A stretch of DNA of 64,000 nt from Sulfurospirillum_A sp029027265 (GCA_029027265.1 CP093061.1:434001-498000); one strand, 5' to 3'. Positions 1 to 9,097 are shown, numbered from the stretch's first letter. Numbers and translations: made by a program. The notes: generated from the letters alone by a model not told the origin.

Positions 1-2
1 TT

Positions 3-263
3 GAACAAATAAAACAAGAAATCAAAGAGATGATTATAGAAGAGTGTGAAAAAGATGAGTTTACTCCTAGTGACATTAAAGATGATGTTGAACTTTTTTC
101 TTCAAAGAGTGGGTTAGAGTTAGACTCTCTTGATGCACTTAGTATTTCAATGGGACTTAAAAAAATGTATGGTGTTAGGCTAGGAGATTCTAAAGAGTTT
201 AGACGAACTGTCACCACCATAGAAAAGTTAGCAAAGTTTATACAGAGTGAGAAAAATGGTTAA
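3..263 (+). CDS. Acyl carrier protein, pigment cluster, 5' end outside window
   Basis: Carries the growing acyl chain on a phosphopantetheine arm for the polyene ketosynthases. The attachment motif is the Asp-Ser-Leu in SGLELDSLDAL; the Ser is residue 33 counting from the Met codon at 30. The reading frame stays open leftward to the window edge and encodes EQIKQEIKE before that Met, which is typical ACP helix I, so the true start probably lies just outside. The stop overlaps the next gene by 8 bases (ATGGTTAA), implying translational coupling. It differs from the second ACP at 17849. ACP identity is firm; its exact role is inferred from the neighbours. Confidence 0.88.
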   Translation, partial: EQIKQEIKEMIIEECEKDEFTPSDIKDDVELFSSKSGLELDSLDALSISMGLKKMYGVRLGDSKEFRRTVTTIEKLAKFIQSEKNG

Positions 264-1224
264 TATACTTTCTTGTGAGATAAATTATGCGAAATCTTTA
301 GGCAAAAGAGCTTTAAATGATGGAACTTTAATTCCATATTTTTCTTTAGAAAAAGAGATTGGACAGAATCAAAAAGATATTTATGAAGCCCTAAAAGAAG
401 TAGCTTCAAAAGTCTTGCCAAAGCAGAGAAAAAAAACAGCACTTATTATAGGAACGTCTTTGGTTGATTGGCATTTAGTAGATGCAATCAATGCTAGTGC
501 TTATGAGCAAAAAGAGCCGTATAGTTCTAAAAAAAGAAGCATTGACAGCTACGCTAAAGACTTAGCAAACGAGTTTGGTTTGAGTAGCTTTACCATGACT
601 ATAAACACAGCTTGTACTTCTAGTGCAAATGCTCTTTTAGAGGCAAAAAACTTAATAGAAGCAGAGATAGTAGAGTATGTTATTGTAGTTGGTTTAGAAG
701 TTTTTTCGCCAGTTATGAGTAGCGGTTTTTACTCTATGGATTTGCTTAGCCCAACTAAACCTAAACCATTTGATAAAAATAGAGATGGCTTAGTTTTGGG
801 AGAGGGAGTTGGAGCTATGTTACTCGGTCAAGATAACTCACCTTGGGAGTTAGTTGGTGGTTTTAGCAACTGTAACTCAGAAACCATAACCTCAGTAAGT
901 AGTAGTGGTGAAGAGTGTGTAGAAGTGATGAATCAGGCACTAAAAAGCTCTGCTTTACATGTAGAAGATATAACAGCCATAAAAGCTCATGCAACAGGCT
1001 CACAAGCAAATGATGAAGCTGAAATGAATGCAATTAAAAAGGTTTTTAAAAAAGAGCCAACTATCATAACGCTAAAGCAACTTTTAGGACATACCATAGG
1101 AGCTTCAGGGGTTTTAGAGATAGCCTATTTGCTTCAAAACAGTGAACAAAGTGGAACTATTATGTGTAATTACTTTGGTTTTGGTGGAAACAATACTTCT
1201 TTAATACTTAGGAAAAATAGATGA
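256..1224 (+). CDS. Beta-ketoacyl-ACP synthase, elongating type (KS1)
   Basis: Condensing enzyme with a thiolase fold, 322 residues from ATG 256. The catalytic triad is visible: Cys120 in NTACTSSANAL, His245 in KAHATGSQAND and His279 in LLGHTIGASG, and a Gly-rich C-terminus FGFGGNNTS. I chose ATG 256 over the in-frame GTG at 247 because it gives the short overlap usual in this operon. It is rather short for a KS (about 400 is usual), like the compact ketosynthases of aryl-polyene clusters. It is followed directly by a Cys-less partner, suggesting a KS/CLF heterodimer. Function in chain extension is inferred from family and context. Confidence 0.88.
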   Translation: MVNILSCEINYAKSLGKRALNDGTLIPYFSLEKEIGQNQKDIYEALKEVASKVLPKQRKKTALIIGTSLVDWHLVDAINASAYEQKEPYSSKKRSIDSYAKDLANEFGLSSFTMTINTACTSSANALLEAKNLIEAEIVEYVIVVGLEVFSPVMSSGFYSMDLLSPTKPKPFDKNRDGLVLGEGVGAMLLGQDNSPWELVGGFSNCNSETITSVSSSGEECVEVMNQALKSSALHVEDITAIKAHATGSQANDEAEMNAIKKVFKKEPTIITLKQLLGHTIGASGVLEIAYLLQNSEQSGTIMCNYFGFGGNNTSLILRKNR

Positions 1225-1949
1225 AGTTATATGTAAAAGAGTACAGCTCATACATTGACAACGGTAAACTAGATATAAAAAAAGAGCTAAAACAGAAGTA
1301 CCAGTTAGACACAAGACGGCAAGACAAGTTTATACATCTAGCTGTTTATGGCGGACAACTTTTAAAGCAAAAGTGTGAAATAAAAGAGGATGATGAACTC
1401 TATGTGACAAGTGGTGTAGGTAATGCTGATATAGTTCAAAAAACAAACACTTACATGTACAAAGAAAACCAGCCATTGAAACTTTTTGATTTTATAAATT
1501 TACTAGGTAATACAACTAGTTATTACGTCGCAAAATCACTTGGTATGAAGGGGAAAAATATTTTTCAAATCTCTGATAATTTTACCTATGTAAACACTCT
1601 TGTAAGTGCCTATGCTTCGCTTCTTAACTCTAAAAAAGATGCTATAATATGTGCCATAGATTTGGTAAGTGAACCTAGTCAAATTATTAAAAGAGTAATG
1701 GGTGTTGAGCAAAGTTGTGAAGTTTTGAGTAGTGTGAATTATCAAAAGCTTTCACTCAGCCCAGATGGTGCAATAGCCGAGATAGAGTTTAGTATGGATG
1801 AAGAGACTACATGTAAAGCACAAAACAAGCCGTTTGAAACGTATGCTAGTTATATGGTAAATTGTGCCTTAAGAGACAAAAAAGAGCTTCTACATGTAGA
1901 GGTATTTGGGAAAAGAATGAGAACCATAAAAGTGAAGAGTCTAAAATGA
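1221..1949 (+). CDS. Ketosynthase-like chain-length-factor homologue lacking the active Cys (CLF1)
   Basis: A 242-residue protein that looks like the N-terminal half of a ketosynthase. Where the nucleophile elbow should be, the sequence reads QISDNFTYVNTLVSAYASLL, with no Cys, and no catalytic His motif follows. It resembles the second short protein at 3037 around an F-x-N-x(3)-NT-x-SYY segment. Catalytically dead partners of this kind set chain length or stabilise the active KS in type II systems. The start overlaps the stop of KS1 by four bases (ATGA), consistent with stoichiometric co-translation. The pairing with KS1 is an inference. Confidence 0.65.
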   Translation: MKLYVKEYSSYIDNGKLDIKKELKQKYQLDTRRQDKFIHLAVYGGQLLKQKCEIKEDDELYVTSGVGNADIVQKTNTYMYKENQPLKLFDFINLLGNTTSYYVAKSLGMKGKNIFQISDNFTYVNTLVSAYASLLNSKKDAIICAIDLVSEPSQIIKRVMGVEQSCEVLSSVNYQKLSLSPDGAIAEIEFSMDEETTCKAQNKPFETYASYMVNCALRDKKELLHVEVFGKRMRTIKVKSLK

Positions 1950-3040
1950 AATCGTATATAAATAACTATGAGTTGCATTGTAATGCAGGAAATACTGCCC
2001 AACTTATGAAAGCAGTTTATGCTAAGAAATCTGCTTTAGTAGAAGATAAAACATTTTTAAAAGATGCAACAGCTGGTTTAGGGATTATGAAATATGATGA
2101 TATTTACTCGTTAATGAGTGAAGTTGTATCAAAAGTTTTAAAGAGTTCAAATTTAGTAGATTTTAAAAATACACTTCTTGTACTTGGCTCATCTGTAGGT
2201 GGTATGCAAAAATGTGAAGATATTTTTTACTCACAAAAAAGCTATAAAAACATAGATCCAAACAAATACTCCATGAACGCACTCTGTGATTACCTTTTAA
2301 AAGAGTTTTCTTTTTATGACTCTCGTGCAATTTCAACGGCTTGTACTTCTGGTGCAAATGCACTTCTTTTAGCGAAAAGACTTATAGCTGTTGGTGCGTA
2401 TGAAAATGTTTTAGTAGTTGGAGCAGATGGGCTTTGTCGCTCAACTGTTATGGGTTTTCACGCATTAAGCGTGCTTAGTGATAAAAAATGTAGACCATTT
2501 GATGAGAAAAGAAGTGGCATGAATGTAGCTGAAGCAGTAGCAGTTTTACTAGTTCAAAATGTTAAAACTGATGATTCTGTAGAGCTTAAAGGCGTTGGAG
2601 CAAGTAGTGATGCTTATCATATGACGAATCCAAATCCTGAAGCACTTGGAGCAATTGCATCAATGCAAAATGCAATTAAAGATGCAAATTTAGAACTGGG
2701 CGATATAGACTACGTTAATGCTCACGGAACAGCAACTTTGGCAAATGACAGGGTTGAAGCGTTAGCGGTAGAGAAGCTTTTTGGAAAAAGTGTACATGTA
2801 AACTCTACAAAGGCTATTACAGGACATACTTTAGGAGCTGCTGGGGCGGTTGAGGCTATTATATCTTGTGAGGTTATAAAACATAGTTTAGTACCTGCTC
2901 AGACTGGATTAGAGACCTCGGAAAATAAAAATATTAACGTAAATAAAGAGAGTGTTAAGATGGAAGTTAGAAACATATTGAGTAACTCATTTGCCTTTGG
3001 TGGAAACAACACTTCTATTGTTTTAGGAGCTTGCAAATGA
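1946..3040 (+). CDS. Beta-ketoacyl-ACP synthase, FabF-like (KS2)
   Basis: Second active condensing enzyme, 364 residues. Visible catalytic elements are Cys133 in STACTSGANAL, His260 in NAHGTATLAND, Lys289 in NSTKAITGH and His294, closing with the Gly-rich segment FAFGGNNTSIVLG. The start is ATG 1946, overlapping the previous stop as ATGA; the frame is open upstream to 1862 but that extension lies inside the preceding gene and does not look like a ketosynthase. Aryl-polyene clusters normally have two or more KS genes with different partners; which one primes and which elongates cannot be told from sequence alone. Confidence 0.9.
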   Translation: MKSYINNYELHCNAGNTAQLMKAVYAKKSALVEDKTFLKDATAGLGIMKYDDIYSLMSEVVSKVLKSSNLVDFKNTLLVLGSSVGGMQKCEDIFYSQKSYKNIDPNKYSMNALCDYLLKEFSFYDSRAISTACTSGANALLLAKRLIAVGAYENVLVVGADGLCRSTVMGFHALSVLSDKKCRPFDEKRSGMNVAEAVAVLLVQNVKTDDSVELKGVGASSDAYHMTNPNPEALGAIASMQNAIKDANLELGDIDYVNAHGTATLANDRVEALAVEKLFGKSVHVNSTKAITGHTLGAAGAVEAIISCEVIKHSLVPAQTGLETSENKNINVNKESVKMEVRNILSNSFAFGGNNTSIVLGACK

Positions 3041-3684
3041 AAACAGTAGCATTAAAAATTATTAGTTCAGCAAAGATTTATGCTCCTCAGAAATTAGAAA
3101 ATTTAGATGAAAAAAGACTTGTACCAAATATGATGATGAGAAGAAGACTCACAAGAAATTCAAAAGTTATGTTATTTTTAAGCGACAAATGCGGGTTTGA
3201 AAATGGAAAAATAGTGTATGGAAGTTGCTTTAGTGAGCTTGAAGAGACTGCAAAAATAGCTAATACAGTTTTAGAAGAGGGCATGCTCTCTCCTACCTCT
3301 TTTCAAAACAGTGTGTACAATACAGCTCCATCTTACTTCTCACTTATACATAAAGACACTGATGAAATTATAACGATTTCAAATGGCATGAAAACTTCAC
3401 TAGATACGCTCAAAACTGCCGCTCTTCAAGCACTAGTAAGCGGTGAAAAAGTTTTGTGTATTTGTGTAGAGTGTATAAATATAAAAAATATAGAAGAGAT
3501 AAACAAGTGTACAAAGTTCCTAGAAGCTGGTGTTGCTGTGGTACTTGAAATTGCAAAAGAGACCAAAGATGCTAAAGAGATAGAGCCTCTATATGTAGAA
3601 GGTATTATGAACTCTTTACAACACCTGATGAGTGTGGCAAATATGCATAAAAATGGGATAAGAAAGATAAAGGTCGAGTTATGA
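3037..3684 (+). CDS. Beta-ketoacyl synthase chain-length-factor family protein (CLF2)
   Basis: A 215-residue protein of the short KS-N-terminal-like family found in aryl-polyene clusters. The diagnostic stretch is LSPTSFQNSVYNTAPSYFSL; no nucleophilic Cys sits at the expected elbow (IITISNGMKTSLDT). The start ATG 3037 overlaps the KS2 stop as ATGA; a TTG at 3031 is in frame but unnecessary. Together with 1221 it makes two KS/CLF pairs in tandem. The role as partner of KS2 is inferred from adjacency. The gene end overlaps the ammonia lyase start by four bases. Confidence 0.75.
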   Translation: MKTVALKIISSAKIYAPQKLENLDEKRLVPNMMMRRRLTRNSKVMLFLSDKCGFENGKIVYGSCFSELEETAKIANTVLEEGMLSPTSFQNSVYNTAPSYFSLIHKDTDEIITISNGMKTSLDTLKTAALQALVSGEKVLCICVECINIKNIEEINKCTKFLEAGVAVVLEIAKETKDAKEIEPLYVEGIMNSLQHLMSVANMHKNGIRKIKVEL

Positions 3685-5195
3685 TCATAGATAATAAAAC
3701 AGTAAATTATGAAAATTTTACACATAATGAAAAGATAAAACTTAGTGATGAAAAAGATTTTGTAGATTATATAAATGCAGGACATGAGTTTTTAATAAAG
3801 CAAATAAGTGGCGGACGACCGATATACGGTATCACTACTGGATATGGGGAAGCTGGTAGTAATTATGCTGCTTTTGAAGAAGCCGAAGAGATGCAAAAAA
3901 ATCTCTACCGATTTTGTGGAGTTGGAGTAGGTGAGAACCTAAGTCCTGAAGTTTCAAGAATCATGGTAACAGTCCGTCTTATCAGTCTTTCAAAGGGTAA
4001 AAGTGGGGTAAGTTATGCTTTGTTAAAGAGATTTGAACTACTTTTAAATAACGAAATTTACCCAATAATTCCATCTCAAGGTTCAGTTGGAGCTAGTGGA
4101 GATCTTGCACCACTTTCTTACATAGCCGCAGTTATAGCAGGTGAGAGAGAAGTTACATACAAAGGTTTTGAGCGAAAGACTATAGATGTTTACAATGAAC
4201 TAGGAATTGAGCCTTATGTTTTTAAAGCAAAAGAGGCATTGGCAGTCATAAATGGCACAGCAACTATGAGCTCAATCGCAATAAAAGCTATTCAAGAGTT
4301 TGAACTTATGTTAGACAGCATGGAGAGTTTTGTTGCGGCTATTTTTGAAGTGTTATTGTGCGATACTACGGCATTAGAGCCTTTTGTACACGAAAATAAA
4401 CCTTTTGCTGGACAGATAACAACTGCGGCAAATATACTCAAAAAGTGTGAGGGCTCAGAGCTTACGCATAAAGCTTTTAGCAGGTACGAAAATTTTCATC
4501 TCGAACGTGAGCAAAACATACAAGATAGATACTCAATTAGATGTGCTCCACAAGTTTTAGGAGTAGTAAGAGATAATCTTGATATCGCTAAAAAATGGAT
4601 ACAAACGGAGATAAACGGAGTCAATGACAACCCCCTCATAGACCATGTTGGAGAGAAAATTTACACTTCTGGTAATTTTTATGGTGGCTACATTGCTCAC
4701 GCAATGGACACAATGAGAATTTGTGTAGGAAATTTGGCTGATTTACTAGATAAAGAGTTTGCTCTTCTAATTGACCATAAATTTAACAAAGGTTTGGGTG
4801 AAAGCCTAAAGATAAACAAAAAATCTACACACCATGCTTTTAAACTCATTCAAGTAACTCTAAGCTCATTAAGTGCAGACATACTAATGAACACAAATGC
4901 AGCGTCACTTTATTCTCGCTCAACTGAGTCATTTAACCAAGACAAAGTAAGCATGGGAACAACTTCCGCAAGAAACTTTGCAAAACAACTTCCAGATTTA
5001 GCAAATATGCTTAGCATTGCTTTCATTGGAATTGCTCAAGCAGTAGACATTAGAGGTTATGAAAAATGCTCAAAGCATCTACAATTTTGTTTTAACTCTG
5101 TTCGTGAAGAAGTAACAAAACTAGAAGAGGATAGAAGATTAGATTTAGACATAAGAGCAGTCAATAAAATGGTGGTTGATGGGAAGTTTGTATAG
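3681..5195 (+). CDS. Aromatic amino acid ammonia lyase (HAL/TAL/PAL family)
   Basis: 504 residues, full length for the MIO-cofactor lyases. The cofactor-forming Ala138-Ser139-Gly140 lies in GSVGASGDLAPLSY and the catalytic Tyr55 in GITTGYGEAG. In flexirubin and aryl-polyene gene clusters such enzymes deaminate tyrosine (or phenylalanine) to the cinnamate-type starter. The selectivity loop reads NLYRFCGVG (residues 74-82), unlike the His-rich loop I recall for tyrosine lyases, so the substrate is uncertain, and a histidine lyase is not excluded by sequence alone. It is the last gene of the left pigment block and is followed at once by a terminator. Confidence 0.85.
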   Translation: MIIDNKTVNYENFTHNEKIKLSDEKDFVDYINAGHEFLIKQISGGRPIYGITTGYGEAGSNYAAFEEAEEMQKNLYRFCGVGVGENLSPEVSRIMVTVRLISLSKGKSGVSYALLKRFELLLNNEIYPIIPSQGSVGASGDLAPLSYIAAVIAGEREVTYKGFERKTIDVYNELGIEPYVFKAKEALAVINGTATMSSIAIKAIQEFELMLDSMESFVAAIFEVLLCDTTALEPFVHENKPFAGQITTAANILKKCEGSELTHKAFSRYENFHLEREQNIQDRYSIRCAPQVLGVVRDNLDIAKKWIQTEINGVNDNPLIDHVGEKIYTSGNFYGGYIAHAMDTMRICVGNLADLLDKEFALLIDHKFNKGLGESLKINKKSTHHAFKLIQVTLSSLSADILMNTNAASLYSRSTESFNQDKVSMGTTSARNFAKQLPDLANMLSIAFIGIAQAVDIRGYEKCSKHLQFCFNSVREEVTKLEEDRRLDLDIRAVNKMVVDGKFV

Positions 5196-5218
5196 TATTT
5201 CATATTGAAATATTTTTT
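5196..5218 (+). terminator. Rho-independent terminator after the ammonia lyase gene
   Basis: Stem TATTTCA (5196-5202), loop TAT, stem TGAAATA (5206-5212), then six T residues. It starts on the base after the lyase stop codon. The stem is AT-rich and weak, so read-through is possible. Confidence 0.6.
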
Positions 5219-5225
5219 AAAGATA

Positions 5226-5245
5226 ATTGTATTTATTGATACAAT
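5226..5245. promoter_or_regulatory. Inverted repeat upstream of the RhuM-Fic gene
   Basis: Perfect 7-bp arms ATTGTAT (5226-5232) and ATACAAT (5239-5245) with a 6-bp spacer, 20 bp before the start codon. No T-run follows, so an operator is more likely than a terminator. The RhuM part of the adjacent protein could bind it, but that is a guess. Confidence 0.4.
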
Positions 5246-5265
5246 AAAACAAAAAAGGTTTTATT

Positions 5266-6264
5266 ATGAGCAATGAAGTTTTAATATATACAGACGATAA
5301 TGGTGAAATAGATTTAACAGTTTCGTTAGAAAACGATACAGTTTGGTTGAGTCAAAAGCAAATGGTAGAACTATTTGGAAGAGATAAGTCTGTTATTTCT
5401 AGACATATAAAGAATATTTTTAAAGATACTGAATTGGATGAAAATTCAACTGTTGCAAAAAATGCAACAGTTCAATTTGAGGGTAAGAGAGAAGTCTTAA
5501 GAGAAGTTGAGTATTATAATCTTGATATGATTATTTCGTTAGGATACAGAGTAAATTCAAAAAGAGCAACAGAGTTTAGAAAATGGGCTACTAAAATATT
5601 AAAAGAGTATCTTATAAAAGGTTATGCATTAAATCAAAAAAGACTAAAAGATACTAATCTTCGAGAGTTAACTTCAACAATAGAGCTTATAAAAAATTCA
5701 TTAGAACATAAAACCATTCAAAATGATGAAGCTAAAGGTTTGTTCGAAATCATAAATAACTATGCAAAAAGTTGGTCTCTTCTTCAAAGTTATGATGAAG
5801 ATAGGCTTGAAACAAAACAAAGTACATCAACACAAAAATTTACTTTGAACTACAATGATGTAAAAAAAGCGATAAATCAGTTAAAAACAGAACTTATGAA
5901 AAAAAGTGAAGCAACAGAGCTTTTTGGAAATGAAAAAAACAATGAACTTGAAGGTATCATAGGAAATATTTATCAAACATTTGGAGGAGATGATTTAATA
6001 CCAAGCGTAGAAGAGAAAGCTGGAAACCTTTTATATTACGTTATTAAAGATCCCCCTTTTAGTGACGGTAACAAGCGAATTGGTTCATTTTTATTTATAC
6101 TATTTTTAAGTAAAAACAATATACTCTTCAAGTCAAATGGAGAACTAAGAATAAATGATAATGCTCTAGTTTCTTTAGCACTATTAACTGCTTCAAGTGA
6201 CCCAAAACAAAAAGATTTAATGGTTAAATTGCTTGTAAACTTATTGAGCGAGGAAGAAGAGTGA
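5266..6264 (+). CDS. RhuM-Fic/DOC family protein with altered Fic motif
   Basis: 332 residues. The N-terminal part (about 1-130, with VWLSQKQMVELFGRDKSVIS and EYYNLDMIISLGYRVNS) is the RhuM/virulence-protein domain with a helix-turn-helix look. The C-terminal part is a Fic fold with motif PPFSDGNKRIGSFLF at about 263-277. Fic AMP-transferases need His at the first position of HPFxxGN(K/R); here codon 263 is CCC (Pro), one base from CAC (His). The rest of the motif is intact, so AMPylation is probably lost. The start ATG 5266 has AAAAGG upstream. It is the first gene of the inserted cassette. Confidence 0.85.
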   Translation: MSNEVLIYTDDNGEIDLTVSLENDTVWLSQKQMVELFGRDKSVISRHIKNIFKDTELDENSTVAKNATVQFEGKREVLREVEYYNLDMIISLGYRVNSKRATEFRKWATKILKEYLIKGYALNQKRLKDTNLRELTSTIELIKNSLEHKTIQNDEAKGLFEIINNYAKSWSLLQSYDEDRLETKQSTSTQKFTLNYNDVKKAINQLKTELMKKSEATELFGNEKNNELEGIIGNIYQTFGGDDLIPSVEEKAGNLLYYVIKDPPFSDGNKRIGSFLFILFLSKNNILFKSNGELRINDNALVSLALLTASSDPKQKDLMVKLLVNLLSEEEE

Positions 6265-6279
6265 AAATTCTAAAGATGA

Positions 6280-6285
6280 TATAAT
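6280..6285 (+). promoter_or_regulatory. Candidate -10 element for the 68-residue protein gene
   Basis: TATAAT preceded by GA and set in AT-rich DNA, the extended form common in Campylobacterota promoters. It lies 82 bp before the next start codon, after the Fic gene stop. No clear -35 box. Confidence 0.35.
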
Positions 6286-6367
6286 AAGTAAAAGTATATT
6301 TTACACCACAAACGTTATATTTGAAGAAATAGCTAATAAAAATATAGCGAATTGATAAAGGATCCAG

Positions 6368-6574
6368 ATGCAAACCATAAATAAAGATATGATTCAACGC
6401 ATCGGAAATGATGCAGTAAGAGAAGCACAGAAAAAAAGTTTAGAGAATGGTGTACCTAATGTATATAGTAAAAATGGAGTGCAATACTTTCAACTTCCAG
6501 ATGGAACTATAACCATGGATAATCCTTTTGAAAAAGGTGAGTTAAAAAAGAGACTTAATCAGCTAACAAAGTAA
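6368..6574 (+). CDS. Small hypothetical protein, 68 residues
   Basis: Not recognised. The protein is polar, without membrane segments, with a predicted helix at the N-terminus (KDMIQRIGNDAVREAQKK), a central strand-like part (GVQYFQLPDGTITM) and a basic C-terminus. AAAGGA sits 5 bases before ATG 6368, so translation is well supported. A position between the RhuM-Fic gene and the GHKL kinase suggests it belongs to the cassette. It could be an antitoxin or accessory protein, but nothing in the sequence proves it. Confidence 0.7.
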   Translation: MQTINKDMIQRIGNDAVREAQKKSLENGVPNVYSKNGVQYFQLPDGTITMDNPFEKGELKKRLNQLTK

Positions 6575-6710
6575 AAAAGATTCAATATTAATGAAATAAT
6601 TTTATTAAATAGTGTAAAATATCAAAAAGCAATAATGACATTTGATGTTGATTCAATTTAGATTGCAGGAAACAGCAATATAGGTAAAGGTTCTATAATT
6701 ACAAATTTGA

Positions 6711-6716
6711 TATAAT
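6711..6716 (+). promoter_or_regulatory. Candidate -10 element for the kinase-nuclease-methylase operon
   Basis: TATAAT in the context TTTGATATAATAAAT, 17 bp before the start codon of the GHKL gene. The 5' leader would be very short. It may also drive fabG and the downstream pigment genes by read-through. Confidence 0.4.
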
Positions 6717-6733
6717 AAATAAAAAAGAATGTA

Positions 6734-9097
6734 ATGGCAAAAATACCTTTTAAAGTATCAGCAAGAACAGCACGACTAATAGGTCGTGAAAATATAGCAT
6801 CATCTAAGGGTGCTATAGTTGAACTTGTTAAAAATTCTTATGATGCTGATAGTTCTATTTCATTAATATACTTCAACAAAGAAAAAGATGAATTATTTAT
6901 TATAGATTCTGGTGAGGGAATGACAGAACAGATAATATTAGATCATTGGATGACCATTGGTACAGATAATAAAGCTAATGACATATTTACAAAAACTGGC
7001 AGAGTAAAAGCTGGTGCAAAAGGTATAGGTCGTTTTGCGCTAGATAAACTTGGTGATAAATGTGAGATGCTTACTAAGTTTAATCTTTCTATTCATAAAG
7101 ATATTGAAGAAGATGGAAAAGTGAGTAAAAATGTAGCTTATTTATGGGAAGTAGATTGGCGAGATTTTGAAGGTGCTTTCAAAACAATAGGTGAAGTTGA
7201 AGCGAATCTTATTGGAGAAAAAGAAGTAGACTTAAAAAAATACATTTTAGATAAAATTGGTGATAAAAGTGTTGAAAAAATTATAAATGAGTTTTCTTTT
7301 GAATATGGGACAGTATTGAAAATTTCAGGACTTAGAGATAATTGGGATGATTTTTATATAGAACAAGTTTTTAATGATTTAGAAGTTCTCGTTCCACCAA
7401 AAGAGGATAGTAGTTTTAGACTATTCTTATTTAGTGAAGATGAAAAGAATAAATATGGTGAAATCATAGGTTCTATTTGTGATGATTTTGATTATAAAAT
7501 AGTTGCAAAAGCAGATAAGAATCAAAAAATAAAAATAAAAATTTATAGAAATGAGTATGATGTAGAAACTATTAATCCTGACTTTTTTGATAGAAAATTT
7601 GCTAAAGAATACCCTTATAGAAAAATTGATTTTCAAAGAGAGAGATGGATAACTTGCAGAACTTTTTCAAAGCTTCTTCCCGGCTTTAGAAAAATTGACA
7701 AAGATAATATTTTTGAAAAAATAGGAAAATTTTCATTTACGTTTTATTATATGAAAAGAACATATTCAACACCAGATTTAGAAAAATTTCATTACAATAA
7801 ATTCAATGCTAAAGATAGACAATACTGGATGAATAAATTTGGAGGCATAAAACTTTTTAGAGATGATTTTAGAGTGAGACCTTATGGAGAAGTTAATGAA
7901 AGTGCTTTTGATTGGTTGGGTTTTGGTGGAAGAAAGTCTAAAAATCCTGCTCCAACTTCTCATAAATCTGGAAAGTGGCAAACAGAACCAACCAATATCT
8001 CAGGTTCAATAAATATATCAAGAATTGGAAATGTTGATTTTGAAGATAAGTCTAGTCGAGAGGGCTTACAAGAAAATAAATCATTTCAAATTTTTAAGAA
8101 ATTATTATTAGGAATAATTGAAGTTTTTGAAAAAGATAGAGCAAAAATTGCTAGAGAAATGTTTTTGTATCATGAAGAAATTAATAAAGATAAAATTGAT
8201 GATAAAGATATTGATAAAATTGTAACTAATACTTTGAATGATCAAAATAATAAAGAAAAAGATAAAGAAAAAGTAGCTTTAGCAAAAAGTAATCAAGTAA
8301 AAAAAGAAAAAATCGAACAATTAGAAGATGAACAAAAAATATTGAGAGGTATGGCGACTAGTGGCATTGTAATTGCATCATTTACACATGAATTAAGTAA
8401 TTTGAGTGGTGTATTATCGAATAGAGTTGAAAAATTAAAAAAACTATTTGAAGAAAAAGCACCAAAAGAATCATATAAGGATGTACCTAATTTTTTAAAT
8501 CCTTATCGTTTATTGGAACATATGAAAAATCAAGATAACAAGTTACAAAATTGGTTAAGATTTTCTTTGGAATCTGCTAAAAAAGATAAACGAAAAAGAA
8601 AAAAAATATATCTTGAAAAATATTTTGAAGGTTTTTATGCTTCATGGCAAAGCATATTTGAAAGTAGGCAAATCTTATTTAATTCTCTCGTAGAAAATAC
8701 TATTGATATGAGAGCTGAAGAGATCGATTTAGATAGTATATTTAATAATTTAATTGTCAATTCAATTGATTCATTTATGAGACAGAAAAGCAATTCAAAT
8801 AGAAAAGTAAATATTACAGTTGAGTCATCTCAAAAAGAGATAATTATTGATTATTTTGATAATGGGGAAGGCTTGTCTAAAGATATAATAGAACATAATC
8901 AGATATTTCAAGCGTTATATACAACAAAAAGAAATGAACATACAGGCGAAGAAATAGGTACAGGACTTGGCATGTGGTTGATTGATACAATAGTAAGAGA
9001 ATATAATGGTAAAATTGAATTATTATATCCAAGTGATAATGGTTTTGGAATTAGAATAATATTTATAAGAAAATATTTAAGGGAAAATAATGGCTGA
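6734..9097 (+). CDS. Double GHKL ATPase: MORC/HSP90-like N-terminus plus histidine-kinase-like C-terminus
   Basis: 787 residues with two Bergerat-fold ATPase units. The first (1-110) has N-box ELVKNSYDADS (Glu30, Asn34), G1 DSGEGM at 58-63 and G2 GAKGIGRFALDKLG near 94-107, as in MORC/HSP90/MutL relatives. A long middle region leads into a Lys/Glu-rich coiled coil (about 490-540). Then come an H-box-like FTHELSNLSGV (His552), N-box FNNLIVNSIDSF (about 675), G1 FDNGEGL (about 710) and G2 GTGLGMW (about 741), as in two-component kinases. The next gene encodes a receiver. MORC-type GHKL proteins are known next to restriction-modification genes; a defence role here is inferred. Confidence 0.8.
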   Translation: MAKIPFKVSARTARLIGRENIASSKGAIVELVKNSYDADSSISLIYFNKEKDELFIIDSGEGMTEQIILDHWMTIGTDNKANDIFTKTGRVKAGAKGIGRFALDKLGDKCEMLTKFNLSIHKDIEEDGKVSKNVAYLWEVDWRDFEGAFKTIGEVEANLIGEKEVDLKKYILDKIGDKSVEKIINEFSFEYGTVLKISGLRDNWDDFYIEQVFNDLEVLVPPKEDSSFRLFLFSEDEKNKYGEIIGSICDDFDYKIVAKADKNQKIKIKIYRNEYDVETINPDFFDRKFAKEYPYRKIDFQRERWITCRTFSKLLPGFRKIDKDNIFEKIGKFSFTFYYMKRTYSTPDLEKFHYNKFNAKDRQYWMNKFGGIKLFRDDFRVRPYGEVNESAFDWLGFGGRKSKNPAPTSHKSGKWQTEPTNISGSINISRIGNVDFEDKSSREGLQENKSFQIFKKLLLGIIEVFEKDRAKIAREMFLYHEEINKDKIDDKDIDKIVTNTLNDQNNKEKDKEKVALAKSNQVKKEKIEQLEDEQKILRGMATSGIVIASFTHELSNLSGVLSNRVEKLKKLFEEKAPKESYKDVPNFLNPYRLLEHMKNQDNKLQNWLRFSLESAKKDKRKRKKIYLEKYFEGFYASWQSIFESRQILFNSLVENTIDMRAEEIDLDSIFNNLIVNSIDSFMRQKSNSNRKVNITVESSQKEIIIDYFDNGEGLSKDIIEHNQIFQALYTTKRNEHTGEEIGTGLGMWLIDTIVREYNGKIELLYPSDNGFGIRIIFIRKYLRENNG

